Source: Alphaproteobacteria bacterium (GTDB lineage Bacteria; Bacteroidota; Bacteroidia; Bacteroidales; FEN-979). From it: DNA of 64,000 nucleotides. The notes under the pieces were generated by a model. That model saw only the letters and a program-made list of their open reading frames with translations. It searched no databases and had not been told where the DNA came from. Shown here one piece after another: positions 26,307 to 35,814 of the stretch. The position numbers and the translations under genes were made by a program. The stretch is taken from the NCBI GenBank assembly GCA_009928665.1, contig SACF01000017.1, forward strand, positions 1 through 64,000, written 5' to 3'. The number at the start of each line of letters is the position of its first letter. Within the stretch, counting starts at the first letter, position 1.

Positions 26307-26945
26307 TTGTTCTTGAGTCCCCATCCTTTGCATCGCAACAACATCATCGCCCTGCTTACCGGACTTTTGCTCCTTGGTTTGTTTATTGCTTTTAACGAGT
26401 ATGCCGGTTGGAACGATCTTCGGAAAAAGAGGGAAGCCGGGAACATACCTGTGAGTGAGCGGCTGGGCGACACTACCGGCTTTGTCGCGAAACGACTGGC
26501 ATTTCACGATTTTGAGGCGGGAAATGCCGCCGATACCTCCACCCATATTGTAGCTACCGGTTACAACAGCGGGAAATCGCTCCGTATGAACTCCTTCGTG
26601 AATTTCTCACCGGGTCTGTGGATCCGCTTCTCCGATCTGAAACCGGCCCCCGGCTCGTGGCTGCGGGTAAGGGCAATGGTTTGGTACAGCGGGAGCCACG
26701 CCGGTTTGAAGTGCAACCTGGTGACAACCTGCAACCGCGACGGGATCAATTACAAATACCAGTCGGTTGCGCTCGACCGGGAACCGTTGACGCCGGACCG
26801 GTGGAATGCAGTGTCGCTCGACTACCGCATCCCCGATCCTGCAGCTCCGCGGGATGTCGTCCAGGTCTATTTCTGGTACTACGGCGGAGGATGGATGCTG
26901 GCCGACAACATTGCCGTGACCCTTTTCGAAAAACAGCATGAGTAA
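26307..26945 (+). CDS. Membrane-anchored beta-sandwich module protein (unknown)
   Basis: No ATG is available near the 5' end, so translation must start at TTG (26307, 26313 or 26331); the first in-frame ATG would delete the anchor. One membrane helix (NIIALLTGLLLLGLFIAF, about 13-30) precedes an extracytoplasmic domain (about 62-212). That domain shows RLAFHDFEAG, NSGKSLRMNS, SWLRVRAMVWYSG, TPDRWNAVSLDY, VQVYFWYYGGGWMLADNI. The same order of motifs appears at the C-terminus of the 28995 product and in the 44693 product. It overlaps the next gene by eight bases. No named family was recognised. Confidence 0.75.
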   Translation: MFLSPHPLHRNNIIALLTGLLLLGLFIAFNEYAGWNDLRKKREAGNIPVSERLGDTTGFVAKRLAFHDFEAGNAADTSTHIVATGYNSGKSLRMNSFVNFSPGLWIRFSDLKPAPGSWLRVRAMVWYSGSHAGLKCNLVTTCNRDGINYKYQSVALDREPLTPDRWNAVSLDYRIPDPAAPRDVVQVYFWYYGGGWMLADNIAVTLFEKQHE

Positions 26946-28875
26946 CAAGACCCCATCGGGGAAATGTATGGAAAAGAGAACGAACATAACCTGGTTTTTT
27001 TACCTCCTTTTTTGCGCCTCCCTCGCGCTGACCTGGTTCTTTAACCGTGATCTTTCCCGGTTCGACGACCCTCGGGGCGTGTGGTCCGACCGCGCGGGCT
27101 ATTATATTTACCTTCCCGCCCTCTTTTATTATCATTTCGACGCCCGCAGCATGCCCGCTGATCTCGACATCAGAACCGGCGGCGGTTTCGCGATCGACAC
27201 CACCCGAAATAAAATTGACATCAAGTACACCTATGGGGTGGCTCTGATGCAATCGCCGGCCTTCTTTGTTTCCCGGCTGATCTCCCGTACCACCGGTTAT
27301 GATGATCAGGATGGCTTTTCGATGATCTTTGTGCGGATGCTGCAACTTTCGGGTGTGATCTGGTTCATCCTCGGACTGTGGTTCCTCAAACGGTTTCTGG
27401 ATCGTTATTTTTCCGAATGGATCAGCATGGCAACCATGGTAATTCTCTTCGCAGGGACCCATCTCTTCTATTACGTGATCCTCGACGGGATGATGTCGCA
27501 CGTCTATTCCTTCTTTCTCTTTGCACTCTTTCTCGATCAATTCAGGCAGTACAACGACAGGCCGGGTCGGACCCGTTATGTGCTCCTGTACCTGATCCTC
27601 GGGCTGATCATCCTGATCCGGCCGACCAACGCACTGCTTGTTTCTCTGTTGTTTTTCTGGGATGCGCCGAATGGCCGGGGGGTTATCAGGCGGTTTCGTG
27701 AATTTTTCCGGCCGCTGAACCTGTTGATATTTGCCGGGATTCTGTTCCTGGTATTTTTACCGCAGATGATCTATTGGGATTATCTGACCGGGAGCTGGAT
27801 TCATTTTTCATACCAGGGCGAGGGATTCGTGAACTGGCGGCGCCCCCGCATCGGCGCCGTTCTCTTTTCGCCGGTGAACGGGCTCTTTACCAATTCGCCG
27901 GTCATGCTTTTCTGCCTTGCCGGAATCATTTACATGATCGTGACAAAACAAAAGAACGGAACGCTGATTGCCGTGCTGTTCGCCATGGTCACGTTGGTCA
28001 GCGCAACCTGGAAGATGTGGTACTTCGGGTGCAGTTTCGGACAGCGGAATTACATCGAATACCTGACAATCCTCGCAATCCCGTTTGGCAGCCTGCTTGG
28101 CCGGATCACCGGTCTCCCCTCTGGTTCCGCAACCGGAGTGAATCCGAAAGCTGTCTCCGGCGATCCGGTCAGGGAGCAACATCCCGGCGTCCCGACTGGC
28201 AAGGTTTCCTGCCTCGACGGAAAGCCGTTAAGGGTCAAAGGGATGATACACTTCATCCTGGTTTCGCTTTTCTTCTTCCTCCTGTTTTTTTCGATCTATT
28301 TTAACCTGCGGTATATCATTTCACTCTACCGGTTCGAACGGTGTTATTTTGGATCCACTTGGGACTGGGACCACTATTTACGATCGCTTGAAAGGGCCGG
28401 GATCATCCAACCGTCGCATCCGACCGGGTCATTCATCAACGATTTCGAAAATCTGTCCCTCTGCCCGGTCTATAAACCCTCGCCGGTCTTTACCCGGTCG
28501 GGGCAGTACAGCGTGGCAACGGAAAAATACAGCAGCCTGACTCCCCTCTATTCTTTGTCAACAGGCTTATTGGGACAACTCGTTCCCAAAAGGCTGATTT
28601 GTTCTCTCTGGCTTTTGAAACCCGGTAACCGGCCAACCGGAGCGTTTCTCACTTATCAGTTCCTGCGCGACACTACGATGGTATTTTCCGACCGGGTACC
28701 TGTCGATTCTGTTCTGACCGGCCCGCTTATCTGGAATCAGCTGTCGGCAACATTTATCGTTCCCGACCTGAACGATTCCATCCAACAGATAAGGATCTTC
28801 ATCGAGAACCCGCGCCGGGCGCTGATTTACGCAGATGACCTGGCTATCCGGTTCCGGTACGACTGGAACGAGTAA
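26938..28875 (+). CDS. GT-C-like membrane glycosyltransferase with C-terminal extracytoplasmic domain
   Basis: A 645-residue polytopic protein with about ten hydrophobic segments through residue 470, followed by a soluble domain. Features shared with its tandem paralog at 28995 are an early periplasmic loop with WSDRAGYYIYLPALFYY (acidic residue and YYxYLP), IRPTNALL, and a later MWYFGCSFGQRNYIEYL. These fit the ArnT/PMT-like GT-C superfamily, which uses polyprenyl-phosphate sugars; the specific donor is unknown. The C-terminal part (about 495-645) shows FINDFENLS, RSGQYSVAT, WNQLSATF and ADDLAIRF, matching the recurrent module. A Pro/Gly-rich insert (about 395-430) breaks the membrane region. 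Confidence 0.8.
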   Translation: MSNKTPSGKCMEKRTNITWFFYLLFCASLALTWFFNRDLSRFDDPRGVWSDRAGYYIYLPALFYYHFDARSMPADLDIRTGGGFAIDTTRNKIDIKYTYGVALMQSPAFFVSRLISRTTGYDDQDGFSMIFVRMLQLSGVIWFILGLWFLKRFLDRYFSEWISMATMVILFAGTHLFYYVILDGMMSHVYSFFLFALFLDQFRQYNDRPGRTRYVLLYLILGLIILIRPTNALLVSLLFFWDAPNGRGVIRRFREFFRPLNLLIFAGILFLVFLPQMIYWDYLTGSWIHFSYQGEGFVNWRRPRIGAVLFSPVNGLFTNSPVMLFCLAGIIYMIVTKQKNGTLIAVLFAMVTLVSATWKMWYFGCSFGQRNYIEYLTILAIPFGSLLGRITGLPSGSATGVNPKAVSGDPVREQHPGVPTGKVSCLDGKPLRVKGMIHFILVSLFFFLLFFSIYFNLRYIISLYRFERCYFGSTWDWDHYLRSLERAGIIQPSHPTGSFINDFENLSLCPVYKPSPVFTRSGQYSVATEKYSSLTPLYSLSTGLLGQLVPKRLICSLWLLKPGNRPTGAFLTYQFLRDTTMVFSDRVPVDSVLTGPLIWNQLSATFIVPDLNDSIQQIRIFIENPRRALIYADDLAIRFRYDWNE

Positions 28876-28911
28876 ATTGGAGTGAACATGAAACCCGGGA
28901 AAATTCATCAG

Positions 28912-28919
28912 TATTTTTG
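28912..28919 (+). promoter_or_regulatory. Candidate -7 box upstream of the second GT-C gene
   Basis: TATTTTTG matches TAnnTTTG, 76 bases before the ATG. The transcript leader would contain the CGTAAAT repeat array. Confidence 0.4.
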
Positions 28920-28924
28920 CCATT

Positions 28925-28955
28925 CGTAAATCGTAAATCATGTCAATCGTAAATT
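28925..28955. repeat. Dispersed CGTAAATC repeat, copy 2
   Basis: CGTAAATCGTAAATC, then ATGT, then CAATCGTAAATT. It is nearly the same as the array at 58227 and as the reverse complement of 407-433. Confidence 0.65.
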
Positions 28956-28994
28956 ATTTTAGTCTCTGATATTCACTCATATAAAAAATGTAAG

Positions 28995-30875
28995 ATGATT
29001 AAGGTTCCGTCTTATTCCCGCTTCCTGAATCCCGTCTCCTTTGTCACGCTGATACTGTTGTACCTGTTGATCGTTACAGCCCGGTCGTTGACCCCGATCT
29101 GGCTTCATCACGACTGGTTAGCGCCCATAAGCTGGGATGTTTTCGGGTACTACCTGTATCTTCCTGCCACCTTCATCCATCACGATACCGGTCTGAACGA
29201 CTTTGCCTGGCTGCAACAGGTACTCGACACCTACAAACCCTCCATCGGATTTTACCAGGCTTATATGGGGCCGGCCGGCGATTATGTGATGAAATACCCG
29301 ATGGGACTGGCGATCCTGTACAGTCCATTTTTCTTTATTGCCCATGCATCGGCGCACCTGCTGGGTTACGCACCCGACGGTTTTTCACTGCCCTACCAGG
29401 TCTGTATGGCGTTTGGGCCACTTGTTTACACGGGGATCGGACTTTGGTTTTTCAGAAAAGTTTTGCTGAGCTTCTTTTCCGACGGCATTACGACCCTGGT
29501 CATGCTTATCACTGTATTGGGAACCAATTACCTCGAGTTGACCGCCTTTAACGGAATTATGCCCCATAATACCCTGTTCATGCTTTTTGCACTTACGGTG
29601 TGGCTTACCATCCGCTGGCACGAACGGCAAAAGTGGTCGACCGCGATTTTCCTGGGGCTTCTTATTGGAATAGCAATGCTGGTGCGGCCTACAAGCGGGC
29701 TCATCGTACTGGTCCCGCTGTTCTGGGGCGTGTGGAATTTACGCAGTTTACATGAAAAAATGATCCTTATCCGCGATCACGGGCTGCAGGTTTTAGCGCT
29801 GGTACTGGCCATGATCCTGGTCGGTTCGTTTCAGTTGATATACTGGAAGATCCATGCCGGTAGCTGGATCTATTACAGTTATGAAAAGGGGGAATCGCTC
29901 CGGTGGATCGCGCCGTACATCAGACTGGTGCTCTTTTCCTATAAAAAAGGGTGGCTGCTTTACACACCCGTCATGATCTTTGCCATTATCGGTTTTATCC
30001 CGCTGTTCAGGAAATACCGCGAAATCTTTGTCGCTGCATTCCTGTTTATCGCAATGCACCTGATCGTTGTCTCAAGCTGGCCAACCTGGTGGTACGGCGG
30101 AAGTTTCAGTCAGCGCCCGATGATGGAAGCTTACGTGGTTCTTGCCTTTCCGCTGGGAGCCATGATCGGGGGGTTGCTGAATTCAAGAAGGGGGTTGCGG
30201 GCCACCATGTTTACCTTGATTTTGCTCCTGGTTGCGCTGAACCTCTTTCAGACCTGGCAATATATCCATTATATCATCAGTCCGTCACAGATGACCAAAG
30301 GATACTACTGGGCCGTTTTCGGGAAAACCCATGTTACTTCAAAAGATACCCGGTTTTTAGAGCCGTTAGAGAATCCGGATGAGGTGGATTGGATGCCGCA
30401 ATCCAACCGTTTTAAAACCCGTACCCTTGCATTTTACGATTTTGAGCAACCCGATCCGGCAAAACCTGAAATCTATGTTCGTGATACCGCCAATACCGGA
30501 ACCTGGTCGATGCGGCTAAATGCCCAGAATGCTTTATCTCCATGGATTAACATACCCTACCGGGATCTTTCGGTAAAAGATTTCGCCTGGATTAAGGCTT
30601 GCGGTTCAGTCTATTTCACCTGTTCTCCGGAGGAGGTGAAATGCGCTCTGGTTGTTACCTGCATCCAGCATGACGAGGTTTACAAATTCCGGGCATTACT
30701 GCTCGACAAACAGAACCTAAAGCCCAATACCTGGAACAGGGTATGTGTCGAATACCAGACACCCTATCTGTCGCATCATGAGGAACCGGTACAGGCCTAT
30801 TTCAAATGTTATGGCGATCAACCGGTGCTGGTTGACGATATTGTGATCAAAGTGTTTGAGTTTGACGAGAATTAA
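28995..30875 (+). CDS. GT-C-like membrane glycosyltransferase, tandem paralog
   Basis: A 626-residue polytopic protein paralogous to the preceding gene product: WDVFGYYLYLPATFIHH aligns with its YYIYLPALFYY, LVRPTSGLI with LIRPTNALL, and WWYGGSFSQRPMMEAY with MWYFGCSFGQRNYIEYL. The membrane domain ends near residue 430. The C-terminal module (about 475-626) shows RTLAFYDFEQP, TGTWSMRLN, NTWNRVCVEY, VQAYFKCYGDQPVLVDDIVIKVF and is closest to the stand-alone protein at 26307. The likely role is transfer of a lipid-linked sugar on the periplasmic face. The acceptor is unknown. Confidence 0.82.
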   Translation: MIKVPSYSRFLNPVSFVTLILLYLLIVTARSLTPIWLHHDWLAPISWDVFGYYLYLPATFIHHDTGLNDFAWLQQVLDTYKPSIGFYQAYMGPAGDYVMKYPMGLAILYSPFFFIAHASAHLLGYAPDGFSLPYQVCMAFGPLVYTGIGLWFFRKVLLSFFSDGITTLVMLITVLGTNYLELTAFNGIMPHNTLFMLFALTVWLTIRWHERQKWSTAIFLGLLIGIAMLVRPTSGLIVLVPLFWGVWNLRSLHEKMILIRDHGLQVLALVLAMILVGSFQLIYWKIHAGSWIYYSYEKGESLRWIAPYIRLVLFSYKKGWLLYTPVMIFAIIGFIPLFRKYREIFVAAFLFIAMHLIVVSSWPTWWYGGSFSQRPMMEAYVVLAFPLGAMIGGLLNSRRGLRATMFTLILLLVALNLFQTWQYIHYIISPSQMTKGYYWAVFGKTHVTSKDTRFLEPLENPDEVDWMPQSNRFKTRTLAFYDFEQPDPAKPEIYVRDTANTGTWSMRLNAQNALSPWINIPYRDLSVKDFAWIKACGSVYFTCSPEEVKCALVVTCIQHDEVYKFRALLLDKQNLKPNTWNRVCVEYQTPYLSHHEEPVQAYFKCYGDQPVLVDDIVIKVFEFDEN

Positions 30876-30989
30876 TTACCGGCTATAGCTCCGAAGCCAG
30901 ACGTGAATGACGACGAAGTGCATATGACACCTCCCGGAACAGGATTTCAGAAAGCCTGAGAAAAACGCTGCAATGATCTATTAACTTCG

Positions 30990-30997
30990 TATTTTTG
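30990..30997 (+). promoter_or_regulatory. Candidate -7 box before the AlgX-like remnant
   Basis: TATTTTTG matches TAnnTTTG, only six bases before the ATG at 31004. The original transcript would have been nearly leaderless. It may still drive the MBOAT gene. Confidence 0.45.
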
Positions 30998-31003
30998 CCG
31001 GCT

Positions 31004-31401
31004 ATGGCCCTTGTTAAGAAAGCTTTATTATTCCTGTGGATTGCCCCCCTGATTAGTCTTCCTTCGCTTCAGAAAGAATTTAAACGCTTCTCCCTGAAAC
31101 CATTGAATGGATATTTTCAAACAACGCGCTTCCCTAAGTTCTCCGATTCTACCTGGTTCAATAATCCCCATCAGATTCCGTTTGAATACAACCTGAATGA
31201 TTTCGTCGGATTCAGGCCTGTATTGAATTTGATACCACCCACGCGAATAAACTGCGTGAAATCATTTAAACCATGAAGAACACTCAAAACAGGTTAGAAT
31301 CGCTCAGGGAAAAGGCCCAGGAAAAAAATATGACACCTGAGGAGGTCATGCGCGATGATGCAATCGGTTTATCCTTCAATGAGATCAATAATAAAAAATA
31401 G
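31004..31401 (+). pseudogene. Decayed AlgX/AlgJ-like acyltransferase partner gene
   Basis: The first 75 residues (ALVKKALLFLWIAPLISLPSL, KPLNGYF, TWFNNPHQ, LNDFVGFRPVL) align with the N-terminus of the intact AlgX/J-like protein at 38443 (ALPALQ, KPLKGFY, GWFNGTFQ, INEHTGMRASL). After that, the frame changes and about 320 codons are missing. In the other frame, past a TAA at 31267, TMKNTQNRLESLREKAQEKN and MTPEEVMRDDA align without gaps with MIRNEREWFRFMVNKA and RTLEEMIHGDA of the same protein. The locus is therefore a remnant with an internal deletion, a frameshift and a stop. Two short pieces could still be translated (31004-31276 and 31273-31401). It sits just before the MBOAT gene, where a working partner would be expected. 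Confidence 0.75.
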
Positions 31402-31409
31402 GTCAACCG

Positions 31410-32867
31410 ATGGTTTTTAATAGTCATTTGTTCCTGCTCTATTTTCTCCCGATATTCCTGATCCTTTATTTCCTGAGTGACCGGAAGTTTAAAAACTGGC
31501 TCCTTCTCCTGGCCAGTGTCTTCTTTTATGCCTGGGGCGCCCCAAAGTTTGTCTTTTATGTTGCCGGATCGATACTGATCGATTTTTTTCTGATCCGTGT
31601 AATGAGCCGGAGCGATTCACACCAACGCAAGTTGTTGATGTGGATTTCGGTTTTGCTAAACCTGGGACTGTTACTCTGGTTCAAGTATATGAACTTTTTT
31701 GTCGATCAGTTTGATGTCATGCTGTCATGGTTCGGCTCCAAACCCGGTGAATGGACCAAAATTGCGCTTCCTGTGGGGATTTCATTTATCACCTTTCAGA
31801 AACTTGCTTGTACGCTTGACGTTTACAAACGCCAGCAACCGGCTTTCACCAAATTGCAGGATTATGCGCTCTATATTTTCATGTTTCCACAGTTGCTGTC
31901 AGGCCCAATTGTTCGACCTGGTCAAATTGCTTCACAGATTGTCAACCGGGTCGACCATGACAACATCGATTACAAACTCACGGGTTTTTACCGCTTCATC
32001 ATCGGGTTGGCTAAGAAAGTTTTAATTGCCGATGTGCTGGGCGTCACCGTGAATGAGATCTTCGCGTTGACCCACGAAGAGATGTCAAGTGGGTTGGTAT
32101 GGATTGGAGCCATTGCTTATACATTCCAGATCTATTTCGATTTTTCAGGATATTCCGACATGGCCATCGGTCTGGCCCGCATGCTGGGTTTCAGGCTACC
32201 GGAGAACTTCAACAGTCCGTATGTATCGCGCAGTATTACCGAGTTCTGGCGCCGGTGGCACATAACCCTGTCGTTCTGGTTTCGCGATTACATTTTTCTT
32301 CCCCTGGCATACGCCACTTCGCGCCGGATGCCGAAAGAGCGTTATTTGGGACTGAGGGCCGACAAGGTCATTTACCTTATTGCAACCTCCGTAACCTTCC
32401 TGCTTTGCGGATTCTGGCACGGCGCTGCCTGGACCTTCGTCCTGTGGGGCGTTTACATGGGAGTATTTCTGATCCTCGACCGGCTGTTCCTGTTAAAATG
32501 GCTGAAGAGGCTTGGACGCATCCCATCGGTAGTCCTCACCTTTCTGGTGATCATGGTCGGCTGGATGCTTTTCCGTTCGCAATCGACGGCCGAATTCTGG
32601 TTTCTGGCAAAAAAACTGATCTCCTTTCACCCGGCTGACAATCTGGTCTGGCTCAACCCGAAATTCTGGACTATTCTGGGTTTAGCCGGATTCTTCTCCT
32701 TTTGGGGCGGATTCAAACGCATCGAACAGTGGGTGGATCGTCTATATGACTACCCCGGCGATAAAATGATCCTTCTCTTTTCGGTAATAGCAATCGTTTT
32801 GTGCATATTGTGTGTTGCTTCCATCACAGCGACCGGCTTTAACCCATTCATATATTTCAGGTTTTAG
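31410..32867 (+). CDS. MBOAT O-acyltransferase (AlgI-like)
   Basis: A 485-residue polytopic membrane protein that passes an acyl group, usually acetyl, across the membrane for polysaccharide O-acylation. AlgI/DltB signatures are LPVGISFITFQKLACTLDVY, FPQLLSGPIVRPGQI, YFDFSGYSDMAIGLARMLG, ITEFWRRWHITLSFWFRDYI with His284, and LLCGFWHGAAWTFVLWG with the catalytic His337. It normally works with an AlgX/AlgJ-type SGNH protein. The adjacent copy of such a gene is broken, and an intact one lies at 38443. The ATG is preceded by no clear ribosome binding site. Confidence 0.93.
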   Translation: MVFNSHLFLLYFLPIFLILYFLSDRKFKNWLLLLASVFFYAWGAPKFVFYVAGSILIDFFLIRVMSRSDSHQRKLLMWISVLLNLGLLLWFKYMNFFVDQFDVMLSWFGSKPGEWTKIALPVGISFITFQKLACTLDVYKRQQPAFTKLQDYALYIFMFPQLLSGPIVRPGQIASQIVNRVDHDNIDYKLTGFYRFIIGLAKKVLIADVLGVTVNEIFALTHEEMSSGLVWIGAIAYTFQIYFDFSGYSDMAIGLARMLGFRLPENFNSPYVSRSITEFWRRWHITLSFWFRDYIFLPLAYATSRRMPKERYLGLRADKVIYLIATSVTFLLCGFWHGAAWTFVLWGVYMGVFLILDRLFLLKWLKRLGRIPSVVLTFLVIMVGWMLFRSQSTAEFWFLAKKLISFHPADNLVWLNPKFWTILGLAGFFSFWGGFKRIEQWVDRLYDYPGDKMILLFSVIAIVLCILCVASITATGFNPFIYFRF

Positions 32868-32892
32868 ATGAGTAATAAAAATTAAAATTCCG

Positions 32893-34833
32893 ATGAAAAG
32901 AATAAAAATTGTCGATCTTCTGCTGAGAAATAAATATCTGATTAATAAAGAATCCTTTTATTATCTGACCATCCTGATCATTGCCATAATCACTTTCTAT
33001 CCTTTATTCGGAACAGGGATCGGGTCGGCCGATGATATGGCAAATTACCTGAATACCCGATTTGGCAAGGAATTTATCAGTGCACGGTTTCTTGCTGAGA
33101 TGTCGGGCAGGTTTTATTATTTAGTTGTTGGGTTATTTCACAATTTGCCTTTCGAGGTTGATAATATGTTTGTAATTAAAATGTTTCATATTCTTCCGAT
33201 CTGTCTGTGCATTTATCTTTTTTACAGAATTGTCCTTATCCTGACTCAATCGAAGGAGATAGCGAGTTTATTTGTTTTGTTGTTTTTCGTAATTGCCCAG
33301 GTATCGCGACACACCAGCCTGTTTGTCACCTATCCTTTTTACTTCACCTTTGCATTTGCCCTGATACTTACAGCATATCTGCTCCTGTTCCGGTTTCAAA
33401 AAACAAAGAAAAAACGATATCTGATCTTTTCTGCCCTCCTTTTCGGTGTGGGACTTCTGTTTTACGAAGTATTTATTCTTTTTTTTGGTTTTGCAGCTCT
33501 TTCATTATTATATCATAATTTTCGTGAAGGTAACCGGGGATTTATTTTTATCAGGAAGACATCGTTACAGTTATTCCCTTATGTTTTTATGATCATATGC
33601 TATGGATTAGCCTATGTTTTATACAGCCATTTTCATCCATCAGAATATGCGGGGACAACGATGGGAGGTGGGAATGTTACCGTTGCCACTTTTTTCCAGG
33701 TTCTATGGAAGCTTTCATATACTGCATTTCCACTGACAGTTTATGATTCATTGCGGGAATTTTTTGGATATAAATCAGAATTGGTTGATGGTTATCGTGA
33801 TATTGTTCCCTATTTGTTCGCGCATACTCATATTGAATGGTTAATCAAATCTATTCTGGTTTTTTGTTTAAGTATATTCCTTTTGGCAAGAATTCCTAAG
33901 GTGAAATATTCGTTGTTAATAATCGGATTTGCCTTCTCGGTGATGTTTACCTTTTTCCCGCATATCCCGCTGGCATTGACCGTAAAATATACCTACTATG
34001 TTACCACGAAGGAAATGCAGGGATATTTAACCACCTTCTTTTCCCTGTTTGGCGTCGTGTTGTTCCTGGCGATTTTATGTTCCTTTATATTGAATTTCAC
34101 AAAATGCTACACCATCCCAAGGTATCTGTTAACCGTTGCTATCTCCTGTGCATTGGTACTTTGCAGCTTCCTGACCGACTTTTCAAATTATTATGTTACC
34201 CAGGACATTCATCAGGCAAATATCAGAATGAGGGTCGTGGATGAAATGATCAAAACAGAACCATTCAAATCTATCCCCCAATCCTCAAATATTTATGCCG
34301 CGCAACTGTGGGAACACCCGTTTTATATGGCAAGTGGCGTTACCGAGCAGGGTTTTTTATGGACCTACTACATAATGGCCAAATCAGGGATTCTTCAGAA
34401 TATGATCCGTGATCAAAAAGCTTTTCTCGATTTGACCAGGAACAAACAGGATCCATGTTACCGGATTGAATATTTCCAGGCATATAAATCTGACGATGCA
34501 CTTCTTATACTCGCCCAACTACCCCCTCCCTCGCAAAACGATTCATTGATTTCTGTGGCTTCGAACAAAGTAATGGTGGTTTTTTATTCGAAATACAAAC
34601 AATTCTCCTTATCATTTAAACGTTTCGATCCTGTATCACAAGAAACAACGAAAATTAAAGTCAACCATATAAATGAGGAAATAAATCCGGGAAAAAATGT
34701 TGAATTCACAGTATATAACACGAGATTTAATGATCCAATAACTATTTTTACCATTGAAACCTCATCCATAGATATCAGAAGTATCAGAGTTTCCAATTTA
34801 ATAAACCCAGAAAGTAAAGTTTTTTATTTATAG
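32893..34833 (+). CDS. GT-C-like polytopic membrane protein (probable glycosyltransferase)
   Basis: A 646-residue protein with about eleven hydrophobic segments in the first 430 residues, then a C-terminal extracytoplasmic region. An acidic pair lies in the first loop (GIGSADDMANYLNTRFGKEF), as in GtrC/GtrII-type O-antigen glucosyltransferases and other GT-C enzymes. The base composition is visibly richer in A/T than the flanking genes, with many AAA, ATA and TTT codons, which suggests acquisition from another source. A GtrB-like polyprenyl-phosphate glycosyltransferase gene at 37450 would supply its donor. Specific substrate and exact family are uncertain. Confidence 0.7.
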   Translation: MKRIKIVDLLLRNKYLINKESFYYLTILIIAIITFYPLFGTGIGSADDMANYLNTRFGKEFISARFLAEMSGRFYYLVVGLFHNLPFEVDNMFVIKMFHILPICLCIYLFYRIVLILTQSKEIASLFVLLFFVIAQVSRHTSLFVTYPFYFTFAFALILTAYLLLFRFQKTKKKRYLIFSALLFGVGLLFYEVFILFFGFAALSLLYHNFREGNRGFIFIRKTSLQLFPYVFMIICYGLAYVLYSHFHPSEYAGTTMGGGNVTVATFFQVLWKLSYTAFPLTVYDSLREFFGYKSELVDGYRDIVPYLFAHTHIEWLIKSILVFCLSIFLLARIPKVKYSLLIIGFAFSVMFTFFPHIPLALTVKYTYYVTTKEMQGYLTTFFSLFGVVLFLAILCSFILNFTKCYTIPRYLLTVAISCALVLCSFLTDFSNYYVTQDIHQANIRMRVVDEMIKTEPFKSIPQSSNIYAAQLWEHPFYMASGVTEQGFLWTYYIMAKSGILQNMIRDQKAFLDLTRNKQDPCYRIEYFQAYKSDDALLILAQLPPPSQNDSLISVASNKVMVVFYSKYKQFSLSFKRFDPVSQETTKIKVNHINEEINPGKNVEFTVYNTRFNDPITIFTIETSSIDIRSIRVSNLINPESKVFYL

Positions 34834-34854
34834 CCTACCCAATTATCGACTCAA

Positions 34855-35811
34855 ATGATTCAGAGCAAAAACATCTTTATAACCGGAGGAGCGGGATTTA
34901 TTGCGAATGCCCTTATCGGAAAACTCATCGACCATAATAAAGTCACCGCTTTTGATAATTTTCATCGGGATACTTTAACCAACAGTCCGTTTGCCGGTCA
35001 CAGGAATTTAAAAATCATCAGGGGTGATGTGCTCGATGCAGATCTTGTGACTTCAAGCATGGCCGGATCGGATATTGTCATCCATGCCGCGGCAATTGCG
35101 GGTATTGATACGGTTATCAAAAAACCGACGCATACGATGAGGGTCAACATGATCGGAACTGCAAATGTTTTAGAAGCAGCAAGAATAAACAAGGTAAATG
35201 ACCGGTTTGTTGACTTTTCCACGTCGGAAGTCTTTGGCAGTATGGCTTTCAAAGTTACCGAGGGAATGGAAACGGTATCGGGAAGCGCCGGCGAGGCCCG
35301 ATGGACTTATGCTGTAAGCAAACTCGCGGGAGAGCACCTGAATATGGCCTATTTCAAGGAATTTGGTTTACCTACCGTATCTGTTCGCCCGTTTAATGTA
35401 TATGGCCCCGGGCAGACAGGGGAGGGGGCGTTGCAGATTTTTATAAAAAAAGCTTTGCGAAATAATGATATTCACATATATGGTGACGGGAATCAAATCA
35501 GGGCCTGGTGCTATGTGACAGACTTTGTTGACGGACTGATGCGGTGCATTGAAAATCCGGTTGCAATCGGACAATCCTTTAATATCGGAAACTCCAGGGC
35601 TGTCGTTACCACCTATGGATTGGCTCAGACAGTTTGCAGGGTATTGAATTCCCATTCTAAAATCCTCTTTAAACCTGCCTTGTCGGCTGATATCGAATTA
35701 AGAATCCCTTCGGTGGAGAAGATGAAAACGATGCTTGATTTCAGTGCAAAAGTCGACCTGGATGAGGGTATCCGGAAAACTGCCGTATGGATTGAAAAAA
35801 ACTTATTATAA
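34855..35811 (+). CDS. NAD-dependent sugar epimerase/dehydratase (SDR)
   Basis: A 318-residue extended SDR acting on a nucleotide sugar. The Rossmann start is [18 protein letters not shown]. The active site has Thr/Ser in [10 protein letters not shown], and Tyr152 and Lys156 in [24 protein letters not shown] and the [18 protein letters not shown] segment fit UDP-glucose 4-epimerase or NDP-sugar dehydratase relatives. It is followed after three bases by an aminotransferase gene, so it may prepare the keto- or epimerised sugar for amination (inference). It belongs to the A/T-rich cassette. Confidence 0.9.
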   Translation: MIQSKNIFITGGAGFIANALIGKLIDHNKVTAFDNFHRDTLTNSPFAGHRNLKIIRGDVLDADLVTSSMAGSDIVIHAAAIAGIDTVIKKPTHTMRVNMIGTANVLEAARINKVNDRFVDFSTSEVFGSMAFKVTEGMETVSGSAGEARWTYAVSKLAGEHLNMAYFKEFGLPTVSVRPFNVYGPGQTGEGALQIFIKKALRNNDIHIYGDGNQIRAWCYVTDFVDGLMRCIENPVAIGQSFNIGNSRAVVTTYGLAQTVCRVLNSHSKILFKPALSADIELRIPSVEKMKTMLDFSAKVDLDEGIRKTAVWIEKNLL

Positions 35812-35814
35812 GTC

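Noticed and set aside
26746..27540. Minus-strand open frame of 264 codons opposite the first GT-C gene
   Set aside because: The translation is His/Glu/Gly-rich without domain pattern and overlaps two plus-strand genes with clear features.
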